From the NCBI GenBank assembly GCA_030652215.1, contig JAUSBC010000047.1:1-64000 (forward strand): a stretch of 64,000 nt of DNA, read 5' to 3'. The DNA comes from Sideroxyarcus sp. (GTDB lineage Bacteria; Pseudomonadota; Gammaproteobacteria; Burkholderiales; Gallionellaceae). Shown here piece after piece: positions 8,665-19,001 of this stretch. The notes beneath the pieces are model-generated. The model worked only from the letters and a program-made list of their open reading frames with translations. It was not told the DNA's origin and did no database searches. Position 1 is the stretch's first letter. Each line of letters starts with the position of its first letter. Both the position numbers and the translations under genes were made by a program.

Positions 8665-9444
8665 ATGTTTATTGACACCCACTGCCACCTCGACGCCGCC
8701 GAATTCGGCAACACGCAAGCCGACGTCGTGCGCAATGCCGCCGCTGCGGGCGTAACCCGTCTCGTCGTTCCCTCGGTTGCGAGCAGCAATTTCAAGGCAG
8801 TCCGGGAACTGTGCAAACAGTATCCCGGCTGCTTCCCAGCCTACGGCATCCATCCGATGTACACCGACAGCGCCGTGCCAAGGCACCTGGATGAGCTGCG
8901 CGACTACCTGAAGCAGCACAAGCCCGTTGCCATCGGCGAGATCGGTCTGGATTTCTTCATCCCGCATTACGACCAGATCCGGCAGGAACACTTCTTCGTC
9001 GAACAACTCAAGCTGGCGCGCGATTTCGATCTGCCCGTGCTGCTGCACATCCGCCGTGCGCAGGACACCATCCTCAAGCATCTGCGCCAGATCAAAGTTA
9101 GAGGGGGGATCGCCCACGCCTTCAACGGCAGCCGCCAGCAGGCGGACGAATTCATCAAGCTCGGCTTCAAGCTCGGCTTCGGCGGCGCGATGACCCACTC
9201 GCGCGCCACCAAGCTGCGCGAACTCGCCGCGACTCTGCCGCTGGAGAGCATTGTGCTGGAAACCGATGCGCCGGATATTCCGCCGGATTTTCTGGAACGC
9301 GGATTGCCGAACGAGCCGAAGTATCTGCCGCGCATTGCGCAGACTCTGGCGGAGTTAAGAGGTGTGTCACTGAATGAGATTGCGCTGGCGACAACGGAAA
9401 ATTCAATGTCGGTGCTGCCGGCATTGAGGTCGGCGCCCTTATAA
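8665..9444 (+). CDS. tatD: TatD-family metal-dependent deoxyribonuclease
   Basis: 259-residue TIM-barrel hydrolase. MFIDTHCHLD holds the first metal ligands (HxH), GEIGLDFF the metal-binding Glu, LLHIRRAQD the next His, HAFNGS the following His and ETDAPDIPP the final Asp. Family members are 3'-5' exonucleases and quality-control DNases. The start at 8665 is the only reasonable one and lies just after the hairpin repeat. The following tcdA begins 8 bases after the stop, so the two are probably co-transcribed. Confidence 0.92.
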   Translation: MFIDTHCHLDAAEFGNTQADVVRNAAAAGVTRLVVPSVASSNFKAVRELCKQYPGCFPAYGIHPMYTDSAVPRHLDELRDYLKQHKPVAIGEIGLDFFIPHYDQIRQEHFFVEQLKLARDFDLPVLLHIRRAQDTILKHLRQIKVRGGIAHAFNGSRQQADEFIKLGFKLGFGGAMTHSRATKLRELAATLPLESIVLETDAPDIPPDFLERGLPNEPKYLPRIAQTLAELRGVSLNEIALATTENSMSVLPALRSAPL

Positions 9445-9452
9445 TCCGCGCC

Positions 9453-10184
9453 ATGCCAAACACCACCCAACCCCAATTCACCCGCACCCATATCCTGCTC
9501 GGCGATGAAGGCATTGCAAAGCTCAAAAGCAAACACATCTTCATCGCCGGTCTCGGCGGCGTCGGTTCCTACTGCGCCGAAGCCATGGCGCGCGCAGGCA
9601 TAGGCCGTCTCACCCTGCTCGACCATGACGTGGTTGCCGTCAGCAACATCAACCGCCAGTTGCCCGCGCTACTTTCCACTGTCGGAAAATCCAAGGCCGA
9701 ACTGATGCGCGCGCGCATCGCCGATATCAATCCGGACTGCGAAGTGACGCTGTTGCAGGATTTCCTCACCATAGACAACGTCAACGATCTGGTGCCGGCC
9801 GATGTGGATTACGTGCTGGATTGCATAGATTCAATGTCGTGCAAGGTGGCGTTGGTGGTCGAAAGCCACAAGCGCGGGCTGAAAGTCGCGTCAAGCATGG
9901 GGGCCGGCAACCGACTCGATCCGTCGCATATCAAGGTGGCGGACATCAGCAAGACGGACAAGTGTGCGTTGGCAAAGCAGATGCGGCAAAAGTTGCGCAA
10001 ACATCACGACATCCACAAGGGCATTTTGACGGTGTTTTCGGACGAACATCCGCGCGCACCGCTACCGCCCGAGCCCACCGGACGGGGCCGTCCGCGCGCG
10101 GTGAACGGGACGATCAGCTACATGCCGCCGCTATTCGGCCTTATGCTCGCGGGGGCGGTGATTCAGCGCCTGCTGGAGGAATAG
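9453..10184 (+). CDS. tcdA: tRNA threonylcarbamoyladenosine dehydratase
   Basis: 243-residue E1-like enzyme that uses ATP to cyclise t6A37 of tRNA to ct6A. The Rossmann motif GLGGVGSYCAEAMARAGIG starts near residue 33, followed by the DHDVVAVSNINRQ motif with the conserved Asp and the Arg of the adenylation site, then VLDCIDSMSCK. Length and architecture fit TcdA/CsdL, not MoeB or ThiF: the zinc CxxC pairs are missing and the RGRPRAVNGTISYMPPLFGL tail is characteristic. Confidence 0.92.
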   Translation: MPNTTQPQFTRTHILLGDEGIAKLKSKHIFIAGLGGVGSYCAEAMARAGIGRLTLLDHDVVAVSNINRQLPALLSTVGKSKAELMRARIADINPDCEVTLLQDFLTIDNVNDLVPADVDYVLDCIDSMSCKVALVVESHKRGLKVASSMGAGNRLDPSHIKVADISKTDKCALAKQMRQKLRKHHDIHKGILTVFSDEHPRAPLPPEPTGRGRPRAVNGTISYMPPLFGLMLAGAVIQRLLEE

Positions 10185-10613
10185 TCACACTATTTCCCAT
10201 TCTTCTATTTCGCCGCTGACGACCTTGAACAGCGGATGAGCTGATGGACTCCCGCAATGCACCAATCTTTCGTAAGCCGCACTGTCGCGCACTTTCAATT
10301 TTTTGCGCAAATGTGCCAGTTCGTAGGCAATTTGCCCGTCGGTGACGCGGATTTTGATCTTCGAATCCTTCCGCAATATCTTGCTTCCATCGAAGTGATA
10401 GCCGCGCCGCTCTGCTTCGCGCAATATTCCATGCAGATAGGCCGCAATGGCAGCAGGCGGATCGCGATGACTATTGAAGCGGGCGAGTTGGGGATGATTG
10501 CGATAGCCTTTGGTCTCGCCCAGCAATACCTTCTGCGCCAGCAGCGTCTCGCGCCACAGCGCAACCAGTCCTTTGGCGTCAAGGTGTTGCGGATGCAAAG
10601 ACCAGATGCGCAT
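10185..10613 (-). CDS. Pyrimidine-dimer DNA glycosylase/endonuclease V family protein
   Basis: 142-residue protein beginning MRIWSLHPQHLDAKGLVALW and continuing RETLLAQKVLLGETKGY and NHPQLARF, the conserved opening of the bacterial Pyr_excise family. Members are proposed to incise DNA at UV-induced pyrimidine dimers, as phage T4 endonuclease V does. It begins on the last base of the thpR stop codon (TAATG overlap), so the two genes form an operon. It is convergent with tcdA, with one gene ending as the other ends. Confidence 0.82.
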   Translation of the reverse strand: MRIWSLHPQHLDAKGLVALWRETLLAQKVLLGETKGYRNHPQLARFNSHRDPPAAIAAYLHGILREAERRGYHFDGSKILRKDSKIKIRVTDGQIAYELAHLRKKLKVRDSAAYERLVHCGSPSAHPLFKVVSGEIEEWEIV

Positions 10614-11167
10614 TAGTTGACTCCCCGCAAAGGGAAGCGCTCCAGCACTTCGTAATGCGCTGCGCCCTGTTCATCGCGCGCCGACCGCACCAGCACGAAC
10701 TCCTTGAATTTCCAGCTTACGGCGGGCATGGGCGGCAATTTGGCATCGCTCCACTGCGCGTTGCGCAGCAGGGTGACGTGCGGCTTGTACTGGCGTTGTT
10801 CCAGATGGAAACGGTGCTTGCGTAGCCGGGTTTCCAGTTCTTTCACCAATTCTCCCAGTTGCGGGGGCGTGGCATCCGGCGCGGCAAAGGCGATGTGGTT
10901 ATGCCCCCAGTAGTGAGCAGCAGTCAGTTTCAGTTCAAAACCTTGCCAATTTGTCTCCTGGGCGGCCAGTCGCAATGCTTCCAGGCGCTGCTCCGCCACC
11001 TCACCCAAAAATACCAGAGTGGCATGCAGGGTATCGCCGCGCATCGGGCGTCCGCCGCAGCGATCCAGCAACGGTTTTTGCCATGTGGACAGGGCGACGC
11101 GCTCTGCGGCATTCGGCCACAGCGCGAAAAACAGGCGGAACGAAGGTTCATTGTCACTTTGCATCAT
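10613..11167 (-). CDS. thpR: RNA 2',3'-cyclic phosphodiesterase ThpR (2H family)
   Basis: 184-residue protein of the 2H phosphoesterase family. The two HxT motifs are HATLVFLG near residue 49 and HVTLLRN near residue 129, each preceded by the expected strand. FRLFFALWP is the typical opening. Family enzymes hydrolyse 2',3'-cyclic phosphates of RNA and act like ligases in vitro. Two start codons are adjacent (11167 and 11164). The upstream sequence is the end of the inverted-repeat element at 11176-11316, whose AGAGG lies 13 bases from the first ATG. Confidence 0.9.
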   Translation of the reverse strand: MMQSDNEPSFRLFFALWPNAAERVALSTWQKPLLDRCGGRPMRGDTLHATLVFLGEVAEQRLEALRLAAQETNWQGFELKLTAAHYWGHNHIAFAAPDATPPQLGELVKELETRLRKHRFHLEQRQYKPHVTLLRNAQWSDAKLPPMPAVSWKFKEFVLVRSARDEQGAAHYEVLERFPLRGVN

Positions 11168-11175
11168 GGCATTCA

Positions 11176-11316
11176 GGGCACCTCTAAAAATCCAAATTTC
11201 GTCGCAATACTGCGTTGCTCACAAAAAATTACTCCTTACATATCACATATATGCTGCGTCGGAATTTTTTGCTCGCGCCTTGTCTTGCTTAGAACTTTGA
11301 ATTTTTAGAGGCGCCC
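11176..11316 (-). mobile_element. Short inverted-repeat element, copy A (141 bp)
   Basis: The termini GGGCACCTCTAAAAATCCAA (11176-11195) and the inverted TTGAATTTTTAGAGGCGCCC ending at 11316 pair almost completely. Internal blocks TTTCGTCGCAATACTGCG, CACAAAAAATTACTCC and TTTTTTGCTCGCGCCTTG are shared with the copies at 36707-36995 and 44488-44722. This copy lacks the roughly 110-base central block present in the other two. The flanks are ATTCA and TTTCA, so TTCA may be a target duplication if the element is one base longer. No coding capacity, so it is MITE-like. Confidence 0.88.
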
Positions 11317-11406
11317 TTTCAGCTTATCAGTTCGCACTTGCGCCGTCAGGGTCGAGCAATAACGCGGGATACTGTAGAATGCGCGCCTTGTTGGACGGCA
11401 CACATC

Positions 11407-14400
11407 ATGACCGCACGCTTACGCGAAATCCCTTACAACTACACCTCCTTCTCCGACCGCGAGATCGTTCTGCGCATCTTGGGCGGCGAGGCGTGGGACA
11501 TCATCAACACCCTGCGCGAAGAGCGCCGCACCGGCCGCTCGGCCCGCATGCTGTACGAAGTGCTGGGCGACATCTGGGTGCTCATGCGCAACCCGTATCT
11601 GGAAGACGACCTGCTTTCAAACGGCAAACGACGCGAGGCACTGATCGGTGCACTGCGCCACCGACTGAATGCGATCGAGGCGCGGCGCGTGGCTGCCGAA
11701 GGTACCTCCGGCAACGGCGAAAATCGCAGCCAGCAAGTGAAGCGCCTGCTTGATCTCGCCCACGCGGCAGTCGATAAGTTCGCGGCCGAATTCGAACACA
11801 CCTTGCAACTGCGCAAGCGCACCCTGCGCACCCTGAGCCGCCTCACGCGCAAGGACAATATCCAGTTCGACGGACTGGCACGCGTTTCGCACGTCACCGA
11901 TGCCACCGACTGGCGCGTCGAGTATCCCTTCGTAATCCTGCATCCCGACACGGAAGAGGAAGTCGCACCGCTGGTGCGCGCCTGCATCGAACTCGGTTTG
12001 ACGCTGATCCCGCGCGGCGGCGGCACCGGCTACACCGGCGGCGCCATTCCGCTCACCAAATATTCCGCGGTCATCAACACCGAAAAGCTGGATGCGATTT
12101 CGCCGATTGAACTCCTGACGCTGCCCGGACTGAGCGCGCCCTACGCCACTATCCAGTGCGGCGCGGGCGTGGTGACGCGGCGCGTGATGGAAGCGGCCGA
12201 AGCGCAGAAACTGGTGTTCGCGGTCGACCCCACCTCGGCGGATGCCTCGTGCATAGGCGGCAACGTAGCCATGAACGCGGGCGGCAAGAAGGCCGTGCTG
12301 TGGGGCACCGCGCTGGACAACCTGGCTTCGTGGAAGATGGTCACGCCGGACGGCCTGTGGATGTTCATCGAACGTCTGGACCACAACCTCGGCAAAATCC
12401 ACGACGCGCCGACCGCGCGCTTCCGCATCTCGCGTTTCGAGGCGGACGGCAAAACCGCAATCGGCGAGCCCGAGATCTTGACCATCCCGGGCAGCACTTT
12501 CCGCAAAGCCGGACTGGGCAAGGACGTCACCGACAAATTCCTGTCCGGTTTGCCCGGCATCCAGAAGGAAGGCTGCGACGGCATCATCACCTCGGCGCGC
12601 TTCATCCTGCACCGCGAACACAAATTCACACGCACCGTATGCCTGGAATTCTTCGGCCAGGTGCACGAGGCGGTGCCCGCCATCGTGGAAATCACCTCGA
12701 TGTTCCACAATCGCACAGCCTCCTCCGCGCCCGTCTTCCTGGCCGGACTGGAACACCTGGACGAGCGTTACCTGAAGGCGGTGGGTTACGCCACCAAATC
12801 CAAGCGCGGCACCCGTCCCAAGATGGTGCTCATCGCCGACGTGGTGAGCGACGACGAGAACGCAGCCGGCGCGACCTCTTCCGAGATCGTGCGTCTGGCC
12901 AACCTGCGCCACGGCGAGGGCTTCATCGCCGTCTCGGCCGAGGCGCGCAAGAAATTCTGGCTGGACCGCGCGCGCACGGCCGCTATTGCCAAACACACCA
13001 ACGCTTTCAAGGTTAACGAGGACGTGGTGATCCCCCTGCCGCGCATGGGCGACTATTGCGACGGCATTGAGCGCATCAACATCGAGTTGTCGCTGGGCAA
13101 CAAGATCAAGCTGCTGGACGCGCTGGACGAATTCTTCACCGGAGAACTGCCGCTGCGCTATCAGGACGATGCGCAACTGGGCGACGATGAATTGCTGGGC
13201 AACCGCACCCAGACTGCGCAGCAAGTGCTTGCCGAAGTGCGCGCGCGCTGGACCTGGCTGCTGGAACATCTGGATGCGCCGCTGACCACCTGCGTGTTCG
13301 CGCCTGCCGACGCCAAAGATGCGCTCACCGTGTTCGATGCCGTGCAGCGTCGCACTCTGCGCGCCTCCTGGAAACAGGAAATTCGCGAACCCCTGCGCCA
13401 GATTTTCAGCGGCAGCACTTACCTGCCCATTCTCGACCAGTGCACATCCATCCACCAGCGCGTGCCGAAAAGCCGCGTATTCGTGGCGTTGCACATGCAC
13501 GCGGGCGACGGCAACGTGCACACCAACATCCCGGTGAACTCCGACGACTATGTCATGCTGCAGCAGGCCTACGGTGCGGTGGACCGCTTCATGCAACTGG
13601 CGAAAGACCTGGGCGGCGTGATCTCGGGCGAGCACGGCATCGGCATCACCAAATTCGACTACCTCGAAGAAGCGGAGATCGCCCCGTTCACGGCTTACAA
13701 ACAGAAGGTCGATCCCGACGGTCACTTCAACAAGGGCAAGTTACTCAAGGGCAGCAACCTCGAACACGCCTACACGCCCAGCTTCAATTTGATGGAGCTG
13801 GAGAGCCTCATCCTCGAACAAAGCGCGCTTGGCGATATCTCCGACTCGATCAAGGACTGCCTGCGTTGCGGCAAGTGCAAGCCGGTGTGCAACACGCATG
13901 TGCCGCGCGCCAACCTGCTGTATTCGCCGCGCAACAAGATCCTCGCCACTTCGCTGCTGATCGAAGCTTTCCTGTACGAAGAACAAACAAGGCGCGGCGT
14001 GTCCATTCAGCACTTCGCCGAATTCAACGACGTAGCCGATCACTGCACCGTGTGCCACAAATGCGAGAAGCCCTGCCCGGTGGACATCGACTTCGGCGAC
14101 GTGTCGGTGGCGATGCGCAATTTCCTGCGCAAGCAGGGCCAGAAGCGATTCAGCCCGGTTACCGCGCTGTCCATGGCATACCTGAACACCGGCGATCCTT
14201 TCACCATCAAGCTGATGCGCAAGGTGATGATCGAGTGGTCGTACAAGGCACAGCGCCTGGCCTACCGCGTGGCAAAACATCTGGGGCTGTTCCGCCAGCA
14301 GGTGGCGCATCCGCCCGCCAGCGTGGGCAAGCCGACCCTGCAGGCCAAGGTGATCCACTTCATCAACAAGCCGATGCCGGGCGGATTGCCGAAGAAGACT

Positions 14401-15264
14401 TCGCGCGCCCTGCTCGACCTGGAAGACAACACCATCGTGCCGGTGATCCGCAATGCGCGCAAAGTGACCGAGGATTCCGAGGCGGTGTTTTATTTCCCCG
14501 GCTGCGGTTCGGAGCGTCTGTTCGGCCAGGTCGGCCTGGCAACGCAGGCGATGCTGTACGACATGGGCACCATCACCGTGTTGCCGCCCGGCTATTTGTG
14601 CTGCGGCTATCCGCAAACCTCGGCCGGCTTCGAGGACAAGGGCAGCCAGATCACGACCGACAACCGCGTGCTGTTCCATCGCGTGGCCAACACGCTGAAC
14701 TACCTCGACATCAAGACCGTGATCGTGTCCTGCGGCACCTGCATGGACCAGTTGATGAAGTACCAGTTCGAGAAGATATTCCCCGGTTGCCGCCTGCTCG
14801 ACATTCACGAGTACCTGCTTGAGAAGGGCGTAAAGCTGGCGACGCCCACCGGCAAGCGCTACATGTACCACGACCCCTGCCACTCGCCAATGAAGACCCA
14901 TGCGCCGCTCAAGGTAGTGAATGAACTGATGGCGACACCGGTTGCGCTGACAGACCGTTGCTGCGGCGAAGCCGGCACCTTCGGCCTGAACGTGCCGCAC
15001 ATTGCCACCCAGGTGCGTTTCCGCAAGGAAGAGGAAATCCGCAAGGGCGCGAGCGCGTTGCGCGCCGACGGCTATAGCGGCGAGGTCAAGATCCTCACCT
15101 CCTGCCCCGCCTGCCAGCAGGGCTTGAGCCGCTACACCGACGACGCGGGCACTACCACCGATTACATCGTGGTGGAAATGGCGCAGCAGCTGCTGGGCGG
15201 CACCTGGCTGGAAGACTATGTTACGCAAGCCAACAACGGCGGTATTGAACGCGTTCTACTATAA
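11407..15264 (+). CDS. FAD-linked oxidase / Fe-S / CCG-domain oxidoreductase (DUF3683 type)
   Basis: 1285-residue multidomain redox protein. The start is the ATG at 11407 ([15 protein letters not shown]). In order: an N-terminal DUF3683-type region (to about residue 150); an FAD-binding PCMH domain with [14 protein letters not shown]; an FAD-oxidase C domain containing [14 protein letters not shown] near residue 696 and [13 protein letters not shown]; a two-cluster ferredoxin unit with [11 protein letters not shown] at about 817 and [12 protein letters not shown]; and two CCG domains (GCGSERLFG near 1031, [28 protein letters not shown]). It is a fusion of a D-lactate/glycolate/D-2-hydroxyglutarate-type dehydrogenase with a GlpC/HdrD-like electron-transfer module. 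It probably oxidises a 2-hydroxy acid and passes electrons to quinone. The substrate is not deducible. The next gene starts 8 bases after the stop. Confidence 0.88.
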   Translation: MTARLREIPYNYTSFSDREIVLRILGGEAWDIINTLREERRTGRSARMLYEVLGDIWVLMRNPYLEDDLLSNGKRREALIGALRHRLNAIEARRVAAEGTSGNGENRSQQVKRLLDLAHAAVDKFAAEFEHTLQLRKRTLRTLSRLTRKDNIQFDGLARVSHVTDATDWRVEYPFVILHPDTEEEVAPLVRACIELGLTLIPRGGGTGYTGGAIPLTKYSAVINTEKLDAISPIELLTLPGLSAPYATIQCGAGVVTRRVMEAAEAQKLVFAVDPTSADASCIGGNVAMNAGGKKAVLWGTALDNLASWKMVTPDGLWMFIERLDHNLGKIHDAPTARFRISRFEADGKTAIGEPEILTIPGSTFRKAGLGKDVTDKFLSGLPGIQKEGCDGIITSARFILHREHKFTRTVCLEFFGQVHEAVPAIVEITSMFHNRTASSAPVFLAGLEHLDERYLKAVGYATKSKRGTRPKMVLIADVVSDDENAAGATSSEIVRLANLRHGEGFIAVSAEARKKFWLDRARTAAIAKHTNAFKVNEDVVIPLPRMGDYCDGIERINIELSLGNKIKLLDALDEFFTGELPLRYQDDAQLGDDELLGNRTQTAQQVLAEVRARWTWLLEHLDAPLTTCVFAPADAKDALTVFDAVQRRTLRASWKQEIREPLRQIFSGSTYLPILDQCTSIHQRVPKSRVFVALHMHAGDGNVHTNIPVNSDDYVMLQQAYGAVDRFMQLAKDLGGVISGEHGIGITKFDYLEEAEIAPFTAYKQKVDPDGHFNKGKLLKGSNLEHAYTPSFNLMELESLILEQSALGDISDSIKDCLRCGKCKPVCNTHVPRANLLYSPRNKILATSLLIEAFLYEEQTRRGVSIQHFAEFNDVADHCTVCHKCEKPCPVDIDFGDVSVAMRNFLRKQGQKRFSPVTALSMAYLNTGDPFTIKLMRKVMIEWSYKAQRLAYRVAKHLGLFRQQVAHPPASVGKPTLQAKVIHFINKPMPGGLPKKTSRALLDLEDNTIVPVIRNARKVTEDSEAVFYFPGCGSERLFGQVGLATQAMLYDMGTITVLPPGYLCCGYPQTSAGFEDKGSQITTDNRVLFHRVANTLNYLDIKTVIVSCGTCMDQLMKYQFEKIFPGCRLLDIHEYLLEKGVKLATPTGKRYMYHDPCHSPMKTHAPLKVVNELMATPVALTDRCCGEAGTFGLNVPHIATQVRFRKEEEIRKGASALRADGYSGEVKILTSCPACQQGLSRYTDDAGTTTDYIVVEMAQQLLGGTWLEDYVTQANNGGIERVLL

Positions 15265-15272
15265 GGAAAGTC

Positions 15273-16895
15273 ATGCTATCCCTGGAACCGATCAATGCGC
15301 ACGCAAAGCCCGTTTTCAGGGATGCGAGCACTTGTGCCCAATGGTTAAGCCAGTTGCAGTTGACCAACCTCAATCTCGCGCACAGCACGCTGCGCGCGCA
15401 GCTGGACGAATTCAACCGCTTTCCCCTGCGCGCCAAAGAACGCCTGAAGACGCTGGAAGCGCTGCGCGAACCCGTCGCCACGGTGCAGGCTGATTACGCC
15501 AAGAAACTCTACGGCAAGAAATTGCCGCTCGCCGACGAAGAGTTTACCGTGCTCATCACGCTTTCCAATTTGTGGCTGAGCATGCTCAACGGTTATCTGC
15601 GCTGCCAGCAGGCGCAGGATACCGGCGACTCGTCCGTTTCGTCCGACGCGGCGCTGCTGGCGCATCGCTGCATGCTGTACAGCGGTTTGCAGATCGGCGA
15701 ATTCCTGCGCGCGGGGTGCGAGCCGGACGGAAAATCCTGGCAACGCCTGCACACGATTTACGCGCGCGTCGAGGAACAGGGATTGCAGCGGCAGGCCGTC
15801 ACCGACAAGCTCAGCCTCTCCTCGCGCTCCGTGTCCTGCCTCACGGCCTATACCAAAGTGTTGCTGCTGCACCGCGCCCGCCTGCACGGATTCAGGCGCA
15901 ACCAGTGGCAGACCCTGGACCTCTGGCTGGATCGGTGGGGCGATGCCTATTCCATGGAACCGCAATGCAGCATGAGTCGGGAAGATGCACCGCCGCTGGC
16001 CGTCGATCTGAACGGTATGCGCGGACTGGTCGACATTTACCGCGCCACTTCCGCGCCCGGCATGCGCTTCCTGGCCATGGTGCCGCTGTCCAAGCTCATC
16101 CGCGTGAAGACCATACTGCTGCAACAGGGGCAGTCGCCGCGCCAGTTGGAACTCGGCGAGGAAATGAACAGCAAGGACTGTCTGGATCTGCTCAACAAGC
16201 TGCACGGATGCTGGTGTGAGCAGCGCCCGGAATCGCTGGCGGACGAAATGCGCGAGGCGCCGCTCGTTCATCTTTACTGCGGCCTGGAAAGCATCTACGC
16301 AATCATTGCGCGCAAACCCTTCAAAGCGCCGACCAACACCGGCATCTCCGACAAGGAAGTGCAGCGCCAGATCGAAACCTTCGGCCGCGTGCTGGACCAG
16401 ACCGACCGCCACAATCTGAAAGAGTTGGGAACCTTGGCGGAAGAATGGCTGGTGGAAGACGACGGATTGCTGCACGCACGTTTGCTGCGCAAATCCAGCC
16501 AGGGCCAACGCTTCGGCCTGAACCAGATCGTGAGCATCCATACACCGGGAACGCCAAACCACAAGCTGGGCGTGGTGACGCTGGTCAACGTCACCCGCAA
16601 CGGGCATCTCTACATCGCCGTGCGCTACCTGCCGGGCAATCCGCAAGCGGTCATCGCGCGCGGCACCTCTTTCGGCAGCCTGGCTTCCGGGGCGGCAGCG
16701 GCATTGGTGCTGCCTGAAATAGCCAACCTGCGCATTCCGGCCAGCGTGATTCTGCCGCGCGACTGGTTTCAGACCGGACGCAACCTCGAACTCGTGCTCG
16801 TACTGAACGGCAACAAGTCGCAGAAAGTGGCGCTGGGGATCAGTGTGGAAAAAGGCAGCGACTTCGAACGCGCCAGCCTCACGTTCGGCAGTTAA
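15273..16895 (+). CDS. Conserved hypothetical protein, possible PilZ-like C-terminus
   Basis: 540-residue soluble protein with no signal peptide, starting at the ATG at 15273 behind AAGGAAAG. I do not recognise the family with certainty. The N-terminal 350 residues are helical, and the C-terminal 130 residues (from about HARLLRKSSQGQRFGLNQIV) look like a small beta-barrel with repeated VxxVxxxxxGxLxIAVRYLPG strands. This is reminiscent of PilZ-like or chaperone-associated regulatory domains, but no clear RxxxR...DxSxxG c-di-GMP motif is visible. It is coupled to the large oxidoreductase (8-base gap) and overlaps the 3' end of phoR by 4 bases on the opposite strand. Confidence 0.55.
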   Translation: MLSLEPINAHAKPVFRDASTCAQWLSQLQLTNLNLAHSTLRAQLDEFNRFPLRAKERLKTLEALREPVATVQADYAKKLYGKKLPLADEEFTVLITLSNLWLSMLNGYLRCQQAQDTGDSSVSSDAALLAHRCMLYSGLQIGEFLRAGCEPDGKSWQRLHTIYARVEEQGLQRQAVTDKLSLSSRSVSCLTAYTKVLLLHRARLHGFRRNQWQTLDLWLDRWGDAYSMEPQCSMSREDAPPLAVDLNGMRGLVDIYRATSAPGMRFLAMVPLSKLIRVKTILLQQGQSPRQLELGEEMNSKDCLDLLNKLHGCWCEQRPESLADEMREAPLVHLYCGLESIYAIIARKPFKAPTNTGISDKEVQRQIETFGRVLDQTDRHNLKELGTLAEEWLVEDDGLLHARLLRKSSQGQRFGLNQIVSIHTPGTPNHKLGVVTLVNVTRNGHLYIAVRYLPGNPQAVIARGTSFGSLASGAAAALVLPEIANLRIPASVILPRDWFQTGRNLELVLVLNGNKSQKVALGISVEKGSDFERASLTFGS

Positions 16896-18211
16896 GCACC
16901 TGCGCCGACTCCCGGCGGTATGCGCCGCTTTTCCGGGAAAACAACACTGAAAGTGCTGCCCTTGCCCTCTGCGCTGGAGATGTTGAGCTGCGCCTGATGA
17001 CGCATGGCAATGTGTTTGACGATGGCGAGCCCCAGGCCGGTGCCGCCGGTCTCGCGCGAACGACTGCGATCCACGCGGTAGAAACGCTCGGTGAGGCGCG
17101 AAATATGCTGCGGCGCGATGCCGATGCCGCTGTCTTTCACGCTGAACGCCATATGCCCGTCGGGCTGTTCTGACCAGCGCAACACAACCTCGCCTCCCGG
17201 CGGCGTATAGCGAACGGCATTGGTGACCAGGTTGCCGAAGGCGCTGTGCAGTTCGTTGCCGCATCCGCCAATCCGCACATCGCTCTCAAGCTCAAGTTTG
17301 AGCACATGCTGCCCGTTGCTGAGCGAACGTCCTTCTTCCAGCAGCGTATGCATCAGTTCCTGCACATTCACCTGCTCCTCCTGCAAAACGTTCTGTTCGT
17401 TTTCCAGCCGCGACAGCGTGAGCAGGTCGTCCACCAGTCTTTCCATGCGTGAAGTCTGGTCGCCCATCAGCTTCAGGGCGCGGCGCGCCATGTCGTTTTC
17501 CAGGTTCGGCATGTCCTGCATGGTTTCGACAAAACCGTTGACCACCGTCAGCGGGGTGCGCAGTTCGTGCGAGACGTTGGCGACGAAGTCACGACGCATG
17601 GTTTCGATGCGCTCCAGATGGGTGATGTCGCGGCTGATGAGCAGGCGCTTGCTGCTGCCGTAGGCGATGAGCTTGATGGAAAGGACGAGGTCTTCATGCC
17701 GCGTGTCGCGCAACACCAGCGGCTCGGTGAAAACGTTCCGGTCCAGGTACTGCACAAATTCCGGTTGGCGCGCCAGGTAGGTGATCTGTTGTCCCATATC
17801 GCGTTTCGCATCCAGCCCGAAATGGCGCTCGGCCAGCGGGTTGCACCATTCAATGCGGTCGGCATCGTCCAGGATCACCACCCCCTCGGGCAAAGCCGAA
17901 GTGGCCTGCTGCATTTGCTGCAGGGCGGCGGCGTACTGCTCGTGATCCTTGCGGCGCTGCTTGACCAGCTTGTCCAGCACCGCAAACACGTCCTCCCACA
18001 TGCCGGTACCCACCGGCACTTCCTGCGTGTCCGCATTTGATAGCCAGGAGTCAAAAGCGGCCAGGTTGCGCAGATGGTGGATGATCCTCAGCCACATGGC
18101 AACGCCGAAAAACAACGCGGCGGGCAATGCATCCGCTATCGCCCAGATCAGCAGGGAGATTACAAATATCGTGAATGAATAAACCAGTGCGCGTTGCCAG
18201 AAATCGCTCAC
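16892..18211 (-). CDS. phoR: Phosphate regulon sensor histidine kinase PhoR
   Basis: 439-residue inner-membrane kinase. The start is GTG at 18211 preceded by AGGTGA. Two N-terminal membrane segments lie in residues 8-50, with almost no periplasmic loop, as in PhoR. A linker follows, then a PAS domain (about 100-195). The HisKA domain has phosphoacceptor His215 in NVSHELRTPLT. The HATPase domain has NLVTNAVRYTPPGG, DSGIGIAPQHI and GTGLGLAIVKHI. It phosphorylates PhoB when phosphate is scarce. It follows phoB by 67 bases and is probably in the same transcript. Confidence 0.95.
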   Translation of the reverse strand: MSDFWQRALVYSFTIFVISLLIWAIADALPAALFFGVAMWLRIIHHLRNLAAFDSWLSNADTQEVPVGTGMWEDVFAVLDKLVKQRRKDHEQYAAALQQMQQATSALPEGVVILDDADRIEWCNPLAERHFGLDAKRDMGQQITYLARQPEFVQYLDRNVFTEPLVLRDTRHEDLVLSIKLIAYGSSKRLLISRDITHLERIETMRRDFVANVSHELRTPLTVVNGFVETMQDMPNLENDMARRALKLMGDQTSRMERLVDDLLTLSRLENEQNVLQEEQVNVQELMHTLLEEGRSLSNGQHVLKLELESDVRIGGCGNELHSAFGNLVTNAVRYTPPGGEVVLRWSEQPDGHMAFSVKDSGIGIAPQHISRLTERFYRVDRSRSRETGGTGLGLAIVKHIAMRHQAQLNISSAEGKGSTFSVVFPEKRRIPPGVGAGA

Positions 18212-18278
18212 AGCGTCACCTCAAAAATGGACTGGCGGCATTATACGGGGTGATACGGACTATCGTTTCGCCGAAAAC

Positions 18279-18968
18279 CTATTCCCGGGAAAAACGGTAG
18301 CCGCTGCCGCGCACGGTTTGCACCAGCGCGTCCAGACCGGATGGCTCCAGCGCCTGGCGCAGGCGGCGGATATGCACGTCCACCGTGCGTTCTTCCACGA
18401 ATACGTGGTCGCCCCACACCTGGTCGAGCAGTTGCGCGCGGCTATACACGCGCTCGACGTGGGTCATAAAGAAGTGCAGCAGGCGGAATTCGGTCGGCCC
18501 CAGGTCGACGATCTGGCCGTTGGCGCTGACGCGGTGCGTGGTCGGCGACAGTTCCACCCCTTCCACGCGCACGGTCTCGTCGCTCATCTGCGGCGCGCGG
18601 CGGCGCAGCACGGCGCGGATGCGCGCCATGAGTTCGCGCGGCGAAAAAGGCTTGGTGATGTAGTCGTCGGCGCCGGATTCCAGGCCGAGTATCTTGTCGC
18701 GCTCGTCGGTGCGGGCGGTGAGCATGATGATGGGAATGTCGCGGGTGCGCGAATCGGCGCGCAAGCGCCGCGCCATTTCGACGCCCGGCGTGCCGGGCAG
18801 CATCCAGTCGAGCAGGATCAGGTCGGGCAGAGCGCGGTTGACCTCCGCCAGCGCGCTGGGCACATCGTAGGACTGGATGGCGCGAAAGCCGCATTGCGCC
18901 ACGTTGAAAGCCAGCAATTCCTGAATCGCCGGTTCGTCTTCCACTATCAGGATATTCGCTGTCGTCAT
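18279..18968 (-). CDS. phoB: Phosphate regulon response regulator PhoB
   Basis: 229-residue OmpR/PhoB-type regulator. The receiver domain has the acidic pair EDE near residues 10-12, phosphoacceptor Asp54 (LILLDWMLPG) and a conserved lysine in ITKPFSPREL. The winged-helix C-terminus has GPTEFRLLHFFMTHVERVYSR, QVWGDHVFVEERTVDVHIRRLR and the GSGYRF ending typical of PhoB. It activates phosphate-starvation genes. A three-unit Pho box at 19002-19034, 34 bases upstream of the start, points to positive autoregulation. Confidence 0.97.
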   Translation of the reverse strand: MTTANILIVEDEPAIQELLAFNVAQCGFRAIQSYDVPSALAEVNRALPDLILLDWMLPGTPGVEMARRLRADSRTRDIPIIMLTARTDERDKILGLESGADDYITKPFSPRELMARIRAVLRRRAPQMSDETVRVEGVELSPTTHRVSANGQIVDLGPTEFRLLHFFMTHVERVYSRAQLLDQVWGDHVFVEERTVDVHIRRLRQALEPSGLDALVQTVRGSGYRFSRE

Positions 18969-19001
18969 TCTGTTCTCCCTATATCGTTCATTTCGCTTGC
19001 G

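Noticed and set aside
11617-13725. 702-codon antisense frame inside the FAD/Fe-S oxidoreductase
   Set aside because: Very long, but the sense frame contains all FAD and Fe-S motifs in order and spans 1285 codons; the antisense protein is His/Arg/Val-rich with no domain.
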